The position numbers were made by a program, and so were the translations under genes. The notes beneath the pieces were generated by a model. The model saw nothing but the letters and a program-made list of their open reading frames with translations, searched no databases and was not told the DNA's origin. This document shows positions 1 to 9,798 of a stretch of DNA of 64,000 nucleotides, piece after piece. How positions within the stretch are numbered: the stretch's first letter is position 1; every line of letters starts with the position of its first letter. The DNA is from Helicobacter sp. 11S02629-2 (GTDB lineage Bacteria; Campylobacterota; Campylobacteria; Campylobacterales; Helicobacteraceae): positions 1 to 64,000 of the forward strand of contig NZ_MLAN01000009.1 in NCBI RefSeq assembly GCF_002272875.1. Reading direction: 5' to 3'.

Positions 1-2
1 CT

Positions 3-215
3 AATACTAATATCTTAGTTCAATCAATTAATGACATGGCTGAATCTATAAAAGAACAAGCTAATGGTATAACTCAGATAAATGATGCTATATCTTTACT
101 AGAGCAATCTACTCAAGGTAATGTAAACATAGCAGATGATGCTTCTAAGATTTCTAACTCTGTAACTCATATAGCAGATGAGATAATGAATGATGCTAAT
201 AGGAAGAGGATATAA
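3..215 (+). CDS. Methyl-accepting chemotaxis protein, C-terminal fragment
   Basis: The reading frame is open from the left edge and stops with TAA at 213-215, leaving about 70 residues. The fragment is rich in Ser, Asn, Ile and Glu in heptad-like spacing (QINDAISLLEQST, ANGITQINDA), which is typical of the distal part of the antiparallel coiled coil of chemoreceptor signalling domains. Such proteins sense ligands in the periplasm or cytoplasm and control CheA. The sensor domain and membrane segments lie outside the window, so the ligand cannot be guessed. The tail ends in a short basic stretch (NRKRI). Identification rests on composition and recognised MCP-like sequence only. Confidence 0.75.
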   Translation, partial: NTNILVQSINDMAESIKEQANGITQINDAISLLEQSTQGNVNIADDASKISNSVTHIADEIMNDANRKRI

Positions 216-353
216 GTTTAGATTCTATTCTTATAGGGGGGGATTCTATAAATATATGGATTCTATAGATTTATGGAATCTAGGTTTTTATTTATGTCTT
301 GATGCTAGGGGCTAAAGTCTATGGCGTGGCGTGGGAGATATTTATATCATTGC

Positions 354-373
354 AAGACTACGATAGTAGTCTT
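354..373. other. 8-bp perfect hairpin in the convergent MCP/nifU spacer
   Basis: Arms AAGACTAC (354-361) and GTAGTCTT (366-373) flank a GATA loop. It lies between two convergent genes and may end transcripts, but neither side has a strong T tract, so it is recorded only as a structure. Confidence 0.4.
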
Positions 374-423
374 AGTGTGAGTGGATATTTAAAAATAAGT
401 AAAAAACAAATTAAATAGTGATA

Positions 424-444
424 TGGAATCTAAATTAGATTCCA
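424..444 (-). terminator. nifU: Perfect palindrome after nifU, terminator-like
   Basis: Arms TGGAATCTAA and TTAGATTCCA flank a single A. The palindrome starts 23 nt after the nifU stop codon. On the minus strand it is followed after about 17 nt by a run of six T. Each arm carries the short word that is over-represented across the window. The stem would be 9-10 bp with a very tight loop. Termination is inferred. Confidence 0.45.
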
Positions 445-467
445 CAAAATGCGCTTAAAAATAGCTA

Positions 468-1448
468 CTAGATAGGTAAAACTCTAATGTCTTTATCTAG
501 TCTTTCTTGTAAAACACTCTCTATAGCAAAAAGTGTCCCTGTGCTTGCTGCAGCACAGCCATTACAAGCACCCATATATCTTATATAAACATCTATATGA
601 CCATCACTAGTATCTTTGATGTCTATAATCTCCATATTACCTCCATCCATTATAAGCATAGGTCTAACTGTATCATCTACTGTTTTTTCAACTGCTTTTA
701 CTTTTTGAACCAAGGTCATATCTCTAAATCCAAGATGGCCACTAGCACTTGCATCTGCTACTTGCTTCATCTTTTCTTCTTCCATCTCAGCCCTTACATC
801 CCTTAAGATGTCAACTAAGTAGTACTCTCTTTTCTCATGCCCACCTGGCTTGATGCAAGACTTACAAAAAGCTCCTGCTTTTGTGTACTGAGTTATCTCT
901 TCTACTGTTTTTAAGTCATTAAGCTTAATGACTTCTTTTATAGTAGCTAGACTTACCCTAGCACACTCACAGACTATTATCTCTTCTTCAAAGTCTGCTT
1001 CATCTTTTCCAAGATACATACCAGCTGCTTTTTTTATAACATCATAAGCCATAACTGAACAGTGCATCTTTTGACCCGGAACTGCTGGAGTGTTTTCATC
1101 ATCCCTAAGTGCTTTTTCTACGTCAATGTTTGTGATCTTAACTGCGTCTTGCACTCTTTTTCCAAGGCAAAGCTCACACATCATATCACTACTTGCTATA
1201 GCCGTACCGCAGCCAAAACTTTTAAACTTTGCCTCTATGATGACATCGTTTTTATCTACTAGCCAATAAAGCCTAACAGCATCACCACAAGATTCAGCAC
1301 CATAGTCTGCAACTATAAGTTTTGCGTCTTTTTCCTTGGCCTCTTTTTCTGTTATAACTCCTAAGTGAGTTGGGTTATCCATACGCTCGCTTACTTTTTT
1401 AGAGTAAGCATCCCATAAAGCACCGCCTAATAAGTCATTTTTCGCCAT
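468..1448 (-). CDS. nifU: NifU iron-sulfur cluster scaffold protein
   Basis: Three-domain NifU of 326 residues. The N-terminal IscU-like scaffold has candidate ligands C54, C80, C91, C94 and C130. The central Bfd-like [2Fe-2S] domain has C160, C162, C195 and C198 (CxC...CxxC). The C-terminal Nfu domain carries C295-x-x-C298 in GACNGC. It receives sulfur from the NifS desulfurase encoded 10 nt upstream on the same strand and passes Fe-S clusters to apoproteins. In Helicobacter and Campylobacter the NIF-type pair serves as the general Fe-S system instead of ISC (family knowledge), and no nitrogenase genes are visible here. The start has GGGA upstream. Length and cysteine pattern are normal. Confidence 0.96.
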   Translation of the reverse strand: MAKNDLLGGALWDAYSKKVSERMDNPTHLGVITEKEAKEKDAKLIVADYGAESCGDAVRLYWLVDKNDVIIEAKFKSFGCGTAIASSDMMCELCLGKRVQDAVKITNIDVEKALRDDENTPAVPGQKMHCSVMAYDVIKKAAGMYLGKDEADFEEEIIVCECARVSLATIKEVIKLNDLKTVEEITQYTKAGAFCKSCIKPGGHEKREYYLVDILRDVRAEMEEEKMKQVADASASGHLGFRDMTLVQKVKAVEKTVDDTVRPMLIMDGGNMEIIDIKDTSDGHIDVYIRYMGACNGCAAASTGTLFAIESVLQERLDKDIRVLPI

Positions 1449-1458
1449 TATATTCCCT

Positions 1459-2640
<1,182 letters not shown>

Positions 2641-2705
2641 CTACTTTTTGCCAAAGTTAGCCCACGAAATATATCCAAAATTCTTAACTTTTAACAAAAT
2701 TAAAG

Positions 2706-3476
2706 CTAGTTTAAAAGCTTTAATTGCCCTATGCGATAAAGTGCAAAGTCATACTTTATAGGATCACTAGGATCAAAAGTAGCTAGCTTTGCACTAATCT
2801 CCAAGCAGGCTTTAAGATTATAGCTTTTAGATTCTAAAAGTTTTAGCTTTTTTGAGATATTAAAGGTGTGGACATCTAGTGGTAAAAGCAAGTCTTTTCT
2901 ATCTACTTCCTTCCATCTATATAAGTCTAAATTATCTTTCCTTACCATCCACCTTAAAAACATATTAATGCGTTTCAAAGGACTAACTCCCCTCTTCCCA
3001 GCTAGCAAAAAACTAAGACCGTGGCTTTTTTCCACATCTATATCAAGCTTTTTTCCTAGATCACTTAAAGTTTGCAAGGTGGTATAGATGGCTTCTAAAA
3101 GGTCTACTTTTTTATAATTAGTCACAAAAACTTTTTTTAACCCTCCCTCTTTTATAAGCAAGCACATAATGCTAAATAAATCTTTTACATCTTTAGAAGT
3201 TTGGAATCTGTAGTAAGGAAAAGTTACATTACTAAAGTCTAAAGTTTTAGATTCTAAGACTTCAAAAGGAAGGGTGTGCAAAAACTTTAGAATCTGCTTT
3301 GCATTTCCATAAGAAAAAAGTGCTGCTATAAAAGCTAGCTCATCAAGGTGCTTAAACTCAAGATGCTTTTTAACAAAAATCAAAGGATCTGCGTATGAGT
3401 TTTCATCAAAGTCTTTATTAAAGCCTTCATACTGCTTATCTAAAAAATCCTTTAACTTAATGCTTTCTAAGTCCAT
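2706..3476 (-). CDS. TIGR02757 (DUF2400) family protein
   Basis: A 256-residue soluble protein matching the TIGR02757 family by the sequences SPLKRINMFLRWMVRKDN, LLLPLDVHTFNISKKL and the C-terminal FDPSDPIKYDFALYRIGQ block. The PxDxH motif followed by a DP-(I/V)-KYDFAL ending is the family signature as I remember it. Biochemical function is not established; an HhH-like DNA-repair fold has been suspected, but that is uncertain. It is the last gene of the lipoprotein-FUSC-FUSC run, starting 25 nt after the FUSC stop with AGGTGG upstream. Its link to the FUSC proteins may be only positional. Confidence 0.8.
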   Translation of the reverse strand: MDLESIKLKDFLDKQYEGFNKDFDENSYADPLIFVKKHLEFKHLDELAFIAALFSYGNAKQILKFLHTLPFEVLESKTLDFSNVTFPYYRFQTSKDVKDLFSIMCLLIKEGGLKKVFVTNYKKVDLLEAIYTTLQTLSDLGKKLDIDVEKSHGLSFLLAGKRGVSPLKRINMFLRWMVRKDNLDLYRWKEVDRKDLLLPLDVHTFNISKKLKLLESKSYNLKACLEISAKLATFDPSDPIKYDFALYRIGQLKLLN

Positions 3477-3501
3477 CTTGCCACCTTGCTTAATTCAATG
3501 C

Positions 3502-5544
3502 TTAGTAATACATATATCTACTAGCTATGGAGTAAAGCTTACTTTGAGAATCAAATATACTTTTTACAACCCAAGAAAAGTACTTATCATCAACCATTAA
3601 AAGCTTATCTTGTGCGTCGTATTCAAAGTAGCTTGGAGTTGATGTCATGAGATTACTTATCATATCAAAGCGTATTTTTATGATATTTAAGTCATTAATG
3701 CAAAGCTGTATATCTTTACCCTTACTCATAGAATCGCTTAAAAAGTGAGTTAGCTCATTTAAATGCATAAGTATGGAATCTAGTGCATCCATAACGCCCT
3801 TGCTTTCTTCTATAATCCAAAAAAAGCGTTTTTCATTTTTAGATTCTTTAATGATGGCTTTTATTTCTTTATTTCTTCCTAGGAACTCTGATTGCTTGCT
3901 GTGTAAAAGAGTTTTATCTATATGGGCATTACTTATGCCTTCTTCAAGTAAGATAGTCATAGTTTTTAGCTCATTAATCTGCTTTTTAAACTGATCAAAA
4001 AGAGTGTTGTAAGAGTAGCGAGGCCAAATCACCCAAAACACAGCTATAGCCACAACAAAACCAGTTATCACATCTATAAAGCGTTGAAGCACAAACTCCA
4101 TATAATCATGATAGTAAAGTAGTGAGTAAAACAAGACAAGTGAAAAGACTAAAGTAGCAGTTGAAAGCCAGCTAGGATAGATACGCGTATAAAGCATAAA
4201 AAATATAGCCACTGCTAATATCACATAAAAAACTAGCGTACCATGTGTGATATAGGCAACCCCTATACCAAGTAATGCCCCCAAAATATTGCCTAATATA
4301 TAATCTTTCCCTGAGTTGTGCAAGCCTCCTACTGAAGGGCGTATAGTGGCTACAACTCCAAAGCACATCCATATCCCTCTATAAAGATCAAAGCTTGTAG
4401 CAATGATAAGTGGGATAGTTACAGCTAAAGAGTACTTAACGCTAAATCTATAAACTTCATTTCTCCAGCCTATGGACATAAAAGAAACCTTACAGGCTTT
4501 AAAAACATCAAAGCGATTAGCCCTAGTCTCTTGCTTGTTAATAGCTAGATTATAAGGCTTAGAAAAGATTTTAATCTTTAAGTATAAGATTTTTAAAGCA
4601 TCAACTTGAACTGCGTTGTACTTAGAAGCCTTTTCTTGCAAAAAGCTATTTAACTCCTTTGTTGTAATCTTAGGCACATGACCAGAAAAGATATCACTTA
4701 GCTGCATTAGATTATGCATCAGCTCTTTTTTTAGCTTGGGGTTTAGCCCTTCTTTTGCAGTGTACTCATGGAGGTTGTTTATACTTAAGGCTAGCTCTTC
4801 TATCCTATAGATATAAAAAACAGCCCTTTGTATATTTTTAATAGCATAAGGATTTTTAATATAACCAGATTTAGATTCTAAAACTTTTTTTAAGTTTGCA
4901 ATTAGCGTTAGTGCTTCTTCTCTTTCTTTGTGATAAAGACTAGGATTTTGTATATTTTTAATCATTAATGTGCATAGATTTAAGATTAAAGGATAATGGG
5001 TTCTAACATAACGGCCATAGATTTTATGAGGTGTAAAACTAAAAAATATAAAAAACATGGCTATAAAGCCACCTATTGGCATAGAGACTACTATCTCAAG
5101 TGTGGTTAGGGCGACTTTTGCTTCTACATAAAGACAAGCAACTAGTGCTACCATCATAACTGAAGCCATAACTTTATAAAGCTCAAGACTATAAGCGTTT
5201 GCCATACCTACTATGAAACTTAAAACAATGATAGGTATAACTAGCCATAAGATATCGCGTATATTGCCAGTTAGTGCGTCCCTAGCTAGAAAGGTAAAAA
5301 GTGCTGCACAGATAGTTGAGACAACGATAAAAAAGAAAACATAGCTCTTTCTTGGAGAAGTTGGACCTAGATTAAAGATTAAGAAAAAAACATAAACGCC
5401 ACCAAAGGCAGCAAGTATGGCAGCTATCCTATTCTCAAATATGTAATAGGCTATAAGACAGCTTATTACAAGAGATATGCAAGCTTTAAATGCAAATACA
5501 AAGCTAAAATAGCCCGGATCATATTTTCTCACATAATCCATCAT
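3502..5544 (-). CDS. FUSC family inner membrane protein, copy 2
   Basis: 680 residues with the YccS/YhfK-type FUSC layout. A first bundle of about six membrane segments (residues ~15-175) is followed by a cytosolic helical region (~180-360), a second bundle (~370-490) and a cytosolic helical C-terminus. The second bundle contains GIWMCFGVVATIRPS, the FUSC-like core. FUSC proteins relate to fusaric-acid-resistance and aromatic-acid efflux proteins, but the substrate is unknown. It is a close paralogue of the gene 29 nt upstream, with long identical stretches, and both were probably made by tandem duplication. Two ATG codons begin the frame; the first is used here, 9 nt after AAAAGG. Confidence 0.85.
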   Translation of the reverse strand: MMDYVRKYDPGYFSFVFAFKACISLVISCLIAYYIFENRIAAILAAFGGVYVFFLIFNLGPTSPRKSYVFFFIVVSTICAALFTFLARDALTGNIRDILWLVIPIIVLSFIVGMANAYSLELYKVMASVMMVALVACLYVEAKVALTTLEIVVSMPIGGFIAMFFIFFSFTPHKIYGRYVRTHYPLILNLCTLMIKNIQNPSLYHKEREEALTLIANLKKVLESKSGYIKNPYAIKNIQRAVFYIYRIEELALSINNLHEYTAKEGLNPKLKKELMHNLMQLSDIFSGHVPKITTKELNSFLQEKASKYNAVQVDALKILYLKIKIFSKPYNLAINKQETRANRFDVFKACKVSFMSIGWRNEVYRFSVKYSLAVTIPLIIATSFDLYRGIWMCFGVVATIRPSVGGLHNSGKDYILGNILGALLGIGVAYITHGTLVFYVILAVAIFFMLYTRIYPSWLSTATLVFSLVLFYSLLYYHDYMEFVLQRFIDVITGFVVAIAVFWVIWPRYSYNTLFDQFKKQINELKTMTILLEEGISNAHIDKTLLHSKQSEFLGRNKEIKAIIKESKNEKRFFWIIEESKGVMDALDSILMHLNELTHFLSDSMSKGKDIQLCINDLNIIKIRFDMISNLMTSTPSYFEYDAQDKLLMVDDKYFSWVVKSIFDSQSKLYSIASRYMYY
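4415..4485 (-). repeat. 71-bp exact direct repeat, copy in FUSC copy 2
   Basis: This stretch is identical to 6496-6566. It encodes the shared block containing SIGWRNEVYRFSVKYSLAV just before the second membrane bundle. The two copies lie about 2.08 kb apart in the same orientation and could support recombination between the paralogues. Confidence 0.9.
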
Positions 5545-5573
5545 TTAAAAATGCCTTTTACAATATTAATCTA

Positions 5574-7685
5574 CTAAGCTGATATATCAGCCATATACTT
5601 ACTAGCTATGGCATAAAGCTCATCTTGGCTATCAAAGATATTTCTTACCACCCAAGCAAAGTACTTATCATCCACTTCTAGTAGTTTATCATCAATGTTG
5701 TATTTAAAATAGTGCGGGGTTGCAGTCATTAAGTTATCTATCATAGTAAATCTTGTCGCTATGGTGTTTAAGTCGTTTATATAAAGGTAGACATCTTTTC
5801 CTTGACTTATGTGTGTGTTTATAAAGTGAGTAAGCTCATTTAAGTGCATAAGCATGGAATCTAATATATCCATAACCTTTTCACTCTCTTCTATAATCCA
5901 AAAAAAGCGTTTTTCATTTTTGGATTCTTTAATAGTTGCTTTTATCTCCTTATCGCGCGCTAAAAATTCTGATTGCTTACTTTGTAAAAGTGAGTGATCT
6001 ATACTTCCTACACTTATGCTGTTTTTTAGCAAGTCTGCTATGCTATTTAACTCATCTATCTGCTTTTTAAACTGCTCAAAAAGGGCGTTATAAGAGTAGC
6101 GAGGCCAGATCGCCCAAAAGACACCAACTGCTATAACAAAGCCAGTTAAAACATCAATGAAGCGTTGGAAGACAAACTCCATAAAGTCTTGATAAAAGAT
6201 TATGGAGTAAAGCATTGCTAAAGCACACACCACTGTCCCAGTCCAAAGCCAGTTTGGAAAAACTCTAAAATAAATCATTAAAAACATAACTATAACTAGC
6301 AATACGTAAAATACAGGCGTATCATGCGTGACATAAGCTACTGCTATACCTATGATACCACCTACAATATTACCAAATATGTACTCCTTGCCTGAGGTTT
6401 GTAAGCCTCCTACTGAAGGGCGTATAGTAGCGACAACTCCAAAGCACATCCATATGCCTCTATAAAGGTCAAACATAGTAGCTATAGCTAAGGTTATAGT
6501 TACAGCTAAAGAGTACTTAACGCTAAATCTATAAACTTCATTTCTCCAGCCTATGGACATAAAAGACGTACTACAAGCTTTAAAAAAGTTAAAAGACTTT
6601 ATGCCATTAGTGTGATTACTAGCAGAGAAGTCATCAGACTTAGAAAACACCTTTATCTTCATATATAAAATCTTAAGTGCATTTATCTCAGCTGTATTAT
6701 GGCTGTGCCCTTTTTGTGCTAAAAAGCCATCTAAAGAAGTATTTTGAATCTTAGGCACATGTCCAGAAAAGATATCGCTTAACTGCATGATGTTATAGAC
6801 AAGCTCTTTTCTTAACTCTGGCTCAATGCCTTCTTTTGAAGTGTACTCATGGAGGTTATTTATGCTTAAAACTATATCTTCTATCCTGTAAAGATAAAAT
6901 ATAGCCCTTTGGACGTTTTTGATAGCATAGGCGTTTTTCACATAGCCTGATTTAGATTCTAAGACTTTTTTTAGATTGGTTATTAGCGTTAATGCTTCTT
7001 CTCTTTCTCTATGATAGAAATTTAAATCTTGGATATTTTTTATCATTAATACACAGTGATCTAAGATTAGCGGATAGTGGGTTCTAATATAGCGGCCATA
7101 GATTCTATGAGGCGTTAAGCTTACAAAAGAAAATATCATAGCCATAAAGCCACCTAGTGGCATACAAACTAGTATCCAAGTTAGGGTTATAGTTATCTTT
7201 GCTTCTACGTAAAGACAAGCTATCAAAGCCACTATGATAACTAGTACCATGACTTTATGAAGCTCCATATCATAGGCCTTTGACATACCTACTATGAAGC
7301 TTAAAACAATGATGGGTATGATTAACCATAATAAATCATATATATTCCCACCTAAGGCATTCCTTGCTAGTTCCATAAAGATAGCAGCACCAATACTAGA
7401 AACTACTATAAATAAAAATACATAGCTTTTCCTAGCAGAAGTTGGACTTAAAGTAAGCGTTAAAAAAAAGACATACAGCCCACCAAGTGTAGTAAGTATA
7501 ACAGGCACCCTACTTCCAAAGATATAATAGGCTATCAAACCGCTTATAACTAAGGATATACTAGCTTTTATGGCAAAGATAAAGCTAAAGTATCCGGGGT
7601 CATACTTTTGCACAAAACCTTTTGCTTTAAAAAAGATTTTTTTTACTAACTTTAGAAAGCTTGACTTATTGACAATTTTATCCAT
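5574..7685 (-). CDS. FUSC family inner membrane protein, copy 1
   Basis: 703 residues with the same two-bundle FUSC architecture as its downstream paralogue, plus an extra N-terminal basic segment of about 25 residues (VNKSSFLKLVKKIFFKAKGF) before the first membrane helix. The core GIWMCFGVVATIRPSVGGLQ and the flanking IGWRNEVYRFSVKYSL match the second copy. Identity is high through the membrane bundles and lower in the cytosolic linker and C-terminus. The gene begins 19 nt after a small lipoprotein gene and ends 29 nt before copy 2, so the three probably form one transcript. A role in efflux of small aromatic compounds is a family-level guess; the substrate is not predictable. Confidence 0.85.
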   Translation of the reverse strand: MDKIVNKSSFLKLVKKIFFKAKGFVQKYDPGYFSFIFAIKASISLVISGLIAYYIFGSRVPVILTTLGGLYVFFLTLTLSPTSARKSYVFLFIVVSSIGAAIFMELARNALGGNIYDLLWLIIPIIVLSFIVGMSKAYDMELHKVMVLVIIVALIACLYVEAKITITLTWILVCMPLGGFMAMIFSFVSLTPHRIYGRYIRTHYPLILDHCVLMIKNIQDLNFYHREREEALTLITNLKKVLESKSGYVKNAYAIKNVQRAIFYLYRIEDIVLSINNLHEYTSKEGIEPELRKELVYNIMQLSDIFSGHVPKIQNTSLDGFLAQKGHSHNTAEINALKILYMKIKVFSKSDDFSASNHTNGIKSFNFFKACSTSFMSIGWRNEVYRFSVKYSLAVTITLAIATMFDLYRGIWMCFGVVATIRPSVGGLQTSGKEYIFGNIVGGIIGIAVAYVTHDTPVFYVLLVIVMFLMIYFRVFPNWLWTGTVVCALAMLYSIIFYQDFMEFVFQRFIDVLTGFVIAVGVFWAIWPRYSYNALFEQFKKQIDELNSIADLLKNSISVGSIDHSLLQSKQSEFLARDKEIKATIKESKNEKRFFWIIEESEKVMDILDSMLMHLNELTHFINTHISQGKDVYLYINDLNTIATRFTMIDNLMTATPHYFKYNIDDKLLEVDDKYFAWVVRNIFDSQDELYAIASKYMADISA
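6496..6566 (-). repeat. 71-bp exact direct repeat, copy in FUSC copy 1
   Basis: Identical to 4415-4485; see that entry. Both copies are in the same reading frame of the two paralogous FUSC genes. Confidence 0.9.
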
Positions 7686-7704
7686 TACTTCCCTTCATCA
7701 AGCG

Positions 7705-7830
7705 TTAAATCAAAGGCTTGCCACTATCTTTAGGCGGTGTGCCCCAATAAGGATCTTGCTTGTTACCACAGGCATTAAATATAAATATAATGCCAACTAC
7801 TATGGCTAGTTTTGCTAATATTTTCATCAT
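7705..7830 (-). CDS. Small (41-residue) lipoprotein
   Basis: The frame encodes 41 residues: a signal peptide with a hydrophobic core (AIVVGIIFIF), a lipobox ending FNAC, and a short polar tail GNKQDPYWGTPP. Longer in-frame extensions upstream would run into the divergent gene and put the signal peptide in the middle, so the ATG-ATG at 7825-7830 is preferred. A third in-frame ATG at 7837-7839 is possible. The shape resembles LptM-like small lipoproteins, but I cannot assign a function. It precedes the FUSC pair by 19 nt and may work with them. Its first codon overlaps the divergent ATG within one CATG. Confidence 0.7.
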   Translation of the reverse strand: MMKILAKLAIVVGIIFIFNACGNKQDPYWGTPPKDSGKPLI

Positions 7831-8308
7831 GAAATCCATTAAAGAGATTCTATCATCAGATAGGTTAAAACATAGTGAAGCTTTTAAAAAAAATGGTATC
7901 CAAAAAAGCTGTGCTAAATTCAAACTGCTTTTACCCATGCATTTACAAAGCCGTGTTTTGTTTGTATTTGTCCGCAATGATATTGTAAAAATTGCGTTTG
8001 ATTCAACTTCTGCAAGCAGTGAGTACAATAAATTCTACGCTAAAGATAACTTAGATTTTATAAAAGACAACTTAGAATTAGCAAAAACCCTAGGCTTAGA
8101 ATCTATCATAAAGTGTGAGGCTTATACTCCTAAAGACTATCTTTTAAGCTATGTAAAGATTCCAAAAGTTAGGATTTATGAAAGATCTAAAGGCAACTTT
8201 CCTATCATTTTAAAAGATGAAAAGCTTTGTGCTTTGATGGAGCGTTATAAAGAGTTAGTAAAGCATAACTTACGCCATAATGAAGACTTAGATAGAAAAG
8301 ATTTTTAA
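7829..8308 (+). CDS. DUF721/DciA-like protein
   Basis: Taken from ATG 7829 the product is 159 residues beginning MKSIKEILSS. An upstream ATG at 7760 would add 23 residues that are only the antisense of the lipoprotein gene. The N-terminal half (SAKFKLLLP-type region, VLFVFVRNDIVKIAFDS, then N-K-F-Y in an amphipathic stretch) resembles the small DUF721 family that includes DciA, a loader of the replicative helicase DnaB. Members in Campylobacterota are divergent. The C-terminal half is basic and helical. No good Shine-Dalgarno precedes the start. Function is inferred from a weak family resemblance. Confidence 0.6.
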   Translation: MKSIKEILSSDRLKHSEAFKKNGIQKSCAKFKLLLPMHLQSRVLFVFVRNDIVKIAFDSTSASSEYNKFYAKDNLDFIKDNLELAKTLGLESIIKCEAYTPKDYLLSYVKIPKVRIYERSKGNFPIILKDEKLCALMERYKELVKHNLRHNEDLDRKDF

Positions 8309-8598
8309 TAATACTCAAGGCATAGAAATGAAAAAACAAGAGTTTATGCCACAAGCTGCCTTACTAAATAAAGCCTAGCACATAAGTCGCGATAGATATT
8401 TTATAAACAAAGCCCTATTTAAGATTCTAAGTTGTGAGCTAAGTATACAAAATAAGCATAGATAACATGTTAAAAAAATATCATTTCAACATCTTACAAC
8501 CAGTCATAAAGCTTTGCTTTTAAATTAGGTGTAAGTCTTTTATATTTTAAATATCTAATTACCCACTTAAACTAGGTGCTATTAACACCAAACCTAAC
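8309..8598. other. Convergent spacer, 290 nt, no gene recognised
   Basis: This is the spacer between the DciA-like gene and the WecA-like gene. It contains only very short open frames (longest noted about 16 codons at 8328) and a weak GGTG/CACC hairpin next to the WecA-like stop. Nothing else can be supported. Confidence 0.5.
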
Positions 8599-9744
8599 TT
8601 ATCTTTTAATATATATACTTAAAAGCCTTTTATATATCAAAGTATAAAGCACACAAAAGATTATGATAAGTGCAAAAAGTACGTAGATATTATCAAAAAA
8701 GATAGATGAAAGTATGATAAAAGGCAGGTTAAAAGCTAGGATGTAAAAAGAAGTCTTAGCGTTATTTTGATGGGCTAAGGTTCTAAAAACTAGCGTGTGA
8801 AAGTGGAGATTATCCGGGCTTGTAGCCTTTCTTTTTACCTTTTTCCTTCTATATATAGAAAAAAGTACTTCCCATATAGGATAGATACAAAGAGCTACTC
8901 CATACCACGCACTAACGCCTTTTGCCCCAAGTGTGCTAATTATTGAAGCTTGCAGGGCAGAGTTTAGATCTATGCCTAAAAGCGCATAGATTCTTGAGAT
9001 AGTTAGACTCCATAAAGAGGCATCATCAAAATGGGTGGTTTGAGTAAGACTTACTAGCATAAAGCCTAGCATAAAGCCTAAAAAGTAAGCCCCACCATCA
9101 CCTAAGAAGATCTTACCTTTAGGAAAGTTTAAGACAAAAAAGCCAAGTACTGCCCCAAAAAGAAGGACTGAAGCGTAAAATACAAAGTAGTTTCCAACAG
9201 TGTATGAAACAAAAAAGAGGGCTATTAACACTAAAAGGCTTAGGCCCGAAGCTAGGCCATTAAAACCATCTATAATATTAAAGGCATTTATAACGCCAAC
9301 TACTGCAAAGATGGTAAAAAGTATGCCTATGATATAGGGTAGATTAAAGCCAAAAGAAAGATCATATATGTAGATATTAGCTCCAAAAGTGGCTATAAAC
9401 ACACCTACACACTGCAGCAAAAGACGCAGTTTTGGACTAAGGTTTCCTTTGAAGTCTTCTATCAAACCACTTATAAAAACTATGATTCCACCAATGATTG
9501 AGTAAACAAAAACAGTAAATATAGGTATGTTAAAAAAAAGCAAAGTCCCAAACAGTAAAAAGCCTATAAAGATGCCTAAGCCCCCTACGCGAGGAGTTGG
9601 CGTGCTATGGAATCTTTGGGGCTTTAGACTTTTAGCTTCATCTATAAAAGCCCCACTTTGCTTAGCAAAAAATATCATGATGACAGATACAAGCAAGCTT
9701 ATGACAAAAGGATAGATGATATATACAAGTAGATTTAGATTCAA
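8599..9744 (-). CDS. WecA/MraY-family undecaprenyl-phosphate sugar-1-phosphate transferase
   Basis: 381 residues, about ten membrane helices. It carries the catalytic motifs of the polyprenyl-phosphate N-acetylhexosamine-1-phosphate transferases: an acidic E96-D97 loop (GLIEDFKGNLSPKLR), NIIDGFNGLASG with D159, FLGDGGAYFLG with D216, and a late HFH (H314, H316). It moves a sugar phosphate from UDP-sugar to undecaprenyl phosphate at the inner membrane. WecA-type activity starting an O-antigen or similar glycan is more likely than MraY, because MraY normally sits in the mur cluster and the lipid I motifs differ. A catalytically empty relative lies at 27118-28059. Confidence 0.85.
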   Translation of the reverse strand: MNLNLLVYIIYPFVISLLVSVIMIFFAKQSGAFIDEAKSLKPQRFHSTPTPRVGGLGIFIGFLLFGTLLFFNIPIFTVFVYSIIGGIIVFISGLIEDFKGNLSPKLRLLLQCVGVFIATFGANIYIYDLSFGFNLPYIIGILFTIFAVVGVINAFNIIDGFNGLASGLSLLVLIALFFVSYTVGNYFVFYASVLLFGAVLGFFVLNFPKGKIFLGDGGAYFLGFMLGFMLVSLTQTTHFDDASLWSLTISRIYALLGIDLNSALQASIISTLGAKGVSAWYGVALCIYPIWEVLFSIYRRKKVKRKATSPDNLHFHTLVFRTLAHQNNAKTSFYILAFNLPFIILSSIFFDNIYVLFALIIIFCVLYTLIYKRLLSIYIKR

Positions 9745-9798
9745 ACTTTAGCCCTAGTAATTATTAAAAACATTCACAAACTTTAACTGCACAAAAAC

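Noticed and set aside
236-242. G7 tract after the chemoreceptor gene as a phase switch
   Set aside because: It lies 21 nt beyond the stop codon, in the convergent spacer, so length changes would not alter either reading frame.
7705-8028. 107-residue protein on the minus strand
   Set aside because: The first two thirds are antisense to the DciA-like gene, and the signal peptide would be internal. Only the last 41 residues look real.
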